Positions 8,254-9,179 of a stretch of 9,179 nt of DNA are shown piece after piece (the stretch's first letter is position 1; every line of letters starts with the position of its first letter). The translations under genes were made by a program, and so were the position numbers. Source of the DNA: Acidobacteriota bacterium (lineage in GTDB: Bacteria > Acidobacteriota > Vicinamibacteria > Vicinamibacterales > JAFNAJ01); NCBI GenBank assembly GCA_017860085.1, contig JAFNAJ010000321.1, forward strand, positions 1 to 9,179. The letters run 5' to 3'. Below the pieces are notes generated by a model. The model made no database searches. It had not been told where the DNA came from and was given only the letters and a program-made list of their open reading frames with translations.

Positions 8254-8360
8254 GGCGGGCCTGAAGGCCCGCCCTACAGATCTGGCGCAGGGCCTGAAGG
8301 TCCCCGCCCTGCAGATCTGGCGCTGAGCGCGAAGGCCGCTCTGCAGACCTGGCGCAGGGC
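8254..8360. repeat. Tandem array of about 35-base palindromic units between transporter genes
   Basis: Three degenerate units, each a GAAG-centred inverted repeat followed by a shared tail CAGAYCTGGCGC (8277-8288, 8312-8323, 8344-8355; periods 35 and 32). The first unit contains a perfect palindrome GGCGGGCC-TGAA-GGCCCGCC (8254-8273), the same design as those at 4454 and 5172. The array fills most of the 158-base gap between the DASS gene and aspT. It could form stable hairpins in a joint messenger and lower expression of the downstream gene, or end the upstream transcript. Confidence 0.7.
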
Positions 8361-8368
8361 GCTTCGGT

Positions 8369-9179
8369 TCAGCGCGTGACGAACGCCAGCCACGGCGCGC
8401 CCACCGCGAGGAACACCAGGAGGTTGAAGACCGTGATGATCGCACCGAGCCGATACAGTTCCCCTTGTGACAAGTAGCCGCTGCCTGCGAAGAGCAAGTT
8501 GGCGCTCGACCCCTGCGGAGTGATGGCCGAGAAGAAGTTTGTCGCGAACAGCAGCAGGAATGCCAGAGGCACGGCGGGCACGCCCAGCTTGATCCCCACG
8601 TCGAGGAAAACGCCGAACAGGGCGAGCAGGTGCGCCGTCTGGCTCACGAACAGGTAGTGCAGCACCACGTACGCCACGACCAGGATGAAACCCGCCCACA
8701 CCCACGGCATCCCGCCCATCGAGCCCGCGAGACGTTGGCCGAGGAATCCCATGAAACCCAGTTCGTTGAGCTGGCCGCTGAGCGTGAAGAGCACCGCGAA
8801 CCAGATGTACGTCGCGAGGACGTCGCCTTCCTTGGCGATGTCCTGTAGCGTGAGCACGCCGGTGGCCAGCAGCACGCCGAGGCCGAGAAAGGCAATCGCG
8901 GTCGAGTCCAAGTGCAGCGTGGCCGCCGTGGCCCACAACACCACCATGACTACGAAGGTTGCCGACACGATTTTCTCGTGGGCGCCGAGCGGCCCGAGCG
9001 ACGCCAGGGCGGCGCGCGCGGCAGCTGGCGCCGCCGGCGTGGCCGTGACCTCCGGCGCCATCAGCTTGTAGAGCAGCAGTGGCAGCAGGAGCATGGCCGC
9101 GAGGGTTGGCACCGACGCCGCGAGCAGCCACGTGCCGAAGTCGATGTCCACGCCAAGCGGCTTGGCGATCTCGGCACCG
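8369..9179 (-). CDS. DASS-family (SLC13-like) anion/dicarboxylate transporter, 5' part outside window
   Basis: An inner-membrane carrier, probably for dicarboxylates such as malate, succinate or 2-oxoglutarate. The frame is open to the window edge (Gly-Ala-Glu-Ile-Ala-Lys-Pro-Leu-Gly precedes the GTG codon at 9151, which is therefore internal), so about 269 C-terminal residues of a roughly 470-residue family are visible. Seen are several hydrophobic segments, a cytoplasmic loop ending in GPLGAHEKI as in bacterial DASS proteins, LSGQLNELGFMGFL, a membrane segment ending YLFVSQTAHLLALFG, and the second substrate-site region TNFFSAITPQGSSANLLFAGSGY. The last resembles the SNxT-type loop of CitT/YbhI relatives, with unusual PQGSSAN residues. 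It ends at TGA 8369, 158 bases upstream of aspT and on the same strand. Substrate and coupling ion cannot be told from this part. Confidence 0.87.
   Translation of the reverse strand, partial: GAEIAKPLGVDIDFGTWLLAASVPTLAAMLLLPLLLYKLMAPEVTATPAAPAAARAALASLGPLGAHEKIVSATFVVMVVLWATAATLHLDSTAIAFLGLGVLLATGVLTLQDIAKEGDVLATYIWFAVLFTLSGQLNELGFMGFLGQRLAGSMGGMPWVWAGFILVVAYVVLHYLFVSQTAHLLALFGVFLDVGIKLGVPAVPLAFLLLFATNFFSAITPQGSSANLLFAGSGYLSQGELYRLGAIITVFNLLVFLAVGAPWLAFVTR

Noticed and set aside
8254..8360. CRISPR array
   Set aside because: The units are degenerate palindromes in direct tandem without unique spacers of regular length, and no cas gene is present.
8211..8445. Minus-strand frame joined to the C-terminal aspT frame and extending past 8210
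   Set aside because: Between 7737 and 8445 this is the wrong frame of aspT plus repeat array; the real N-terminus reads from ATG 8210 in another frame up to the duplication.

Overview
The window is G+C-rich (roughly two thirds by eye), densely coded chromosomal DNA from a Gram-negative-type bacterium: two products carry export signals and one is a periplasmic-type asparaginase. The gene set and the GC-rich dispersed palindromes would fit an acidobacterial (for example Vicinamibacteria) or similar environmental genome, but this placement is inference and cannot be fixed from the sequence alone. No tRNA, rRNA, CRISPR array, insertion sequence or phage gene was seen.

Layout, left to right. (1) 1-372, plus: the end of a Lys/Ala-rich, histone-H1-like basic protein. 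(2) 516-2582, minus: an exported S9-family (prolyl oligopeptidase clan) serine peptidase with a complete catalytic triad. (3) A 152-base divergent region holding a 19-base inverted repeat. (4) 2735-4440, plus: glutaminyl-tRNA synthetase (glnS), whose frame breaks near 4064 in the anticodon-binding domain, apparently through a small deletion. (5) 4484-5118, minus: an AbrB/MazE-like antitoxin and Doc-type Fic toxin, coupled by a GTGA overlap. They are preceded by a palindromic operator/promoter abutting the start codon and bracketed by two near-identical palindromes. (6) 5304-9179, minus: three genes read in the order DASS-type anion transporter (start beyond the window), AspT-type aspartate:alanine exchanger, periplasmic type II L-asparaginase. 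The exchanger gene is broken by an exact 56-base tandem duplication.

The last three genes suggest a nutritional unit. Asparaginase would release aspartate and ammonia in the periplasm, the AspT-like protein could take up aspartate in exchange for alanine, and the DASS protein would move dicarboxylates. The toxin-antitoxin pair is a self-contained accessory insert between this unit and the housekeeping glnS.

The most informative anomalies are the two frame breaks in otherwise well-conserved genes (a likely small deletion in glnS and a tandem duplication in aspT). Either both are assembly errors or at least one is a real mutation. Beyond these come the apparently leaderless, palindrome-controlled toxin-antitoxin promoter and a family of TTCA-loop palindromes at gene boundaries. 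I did not find strong evidence for a wholly new molecular system.
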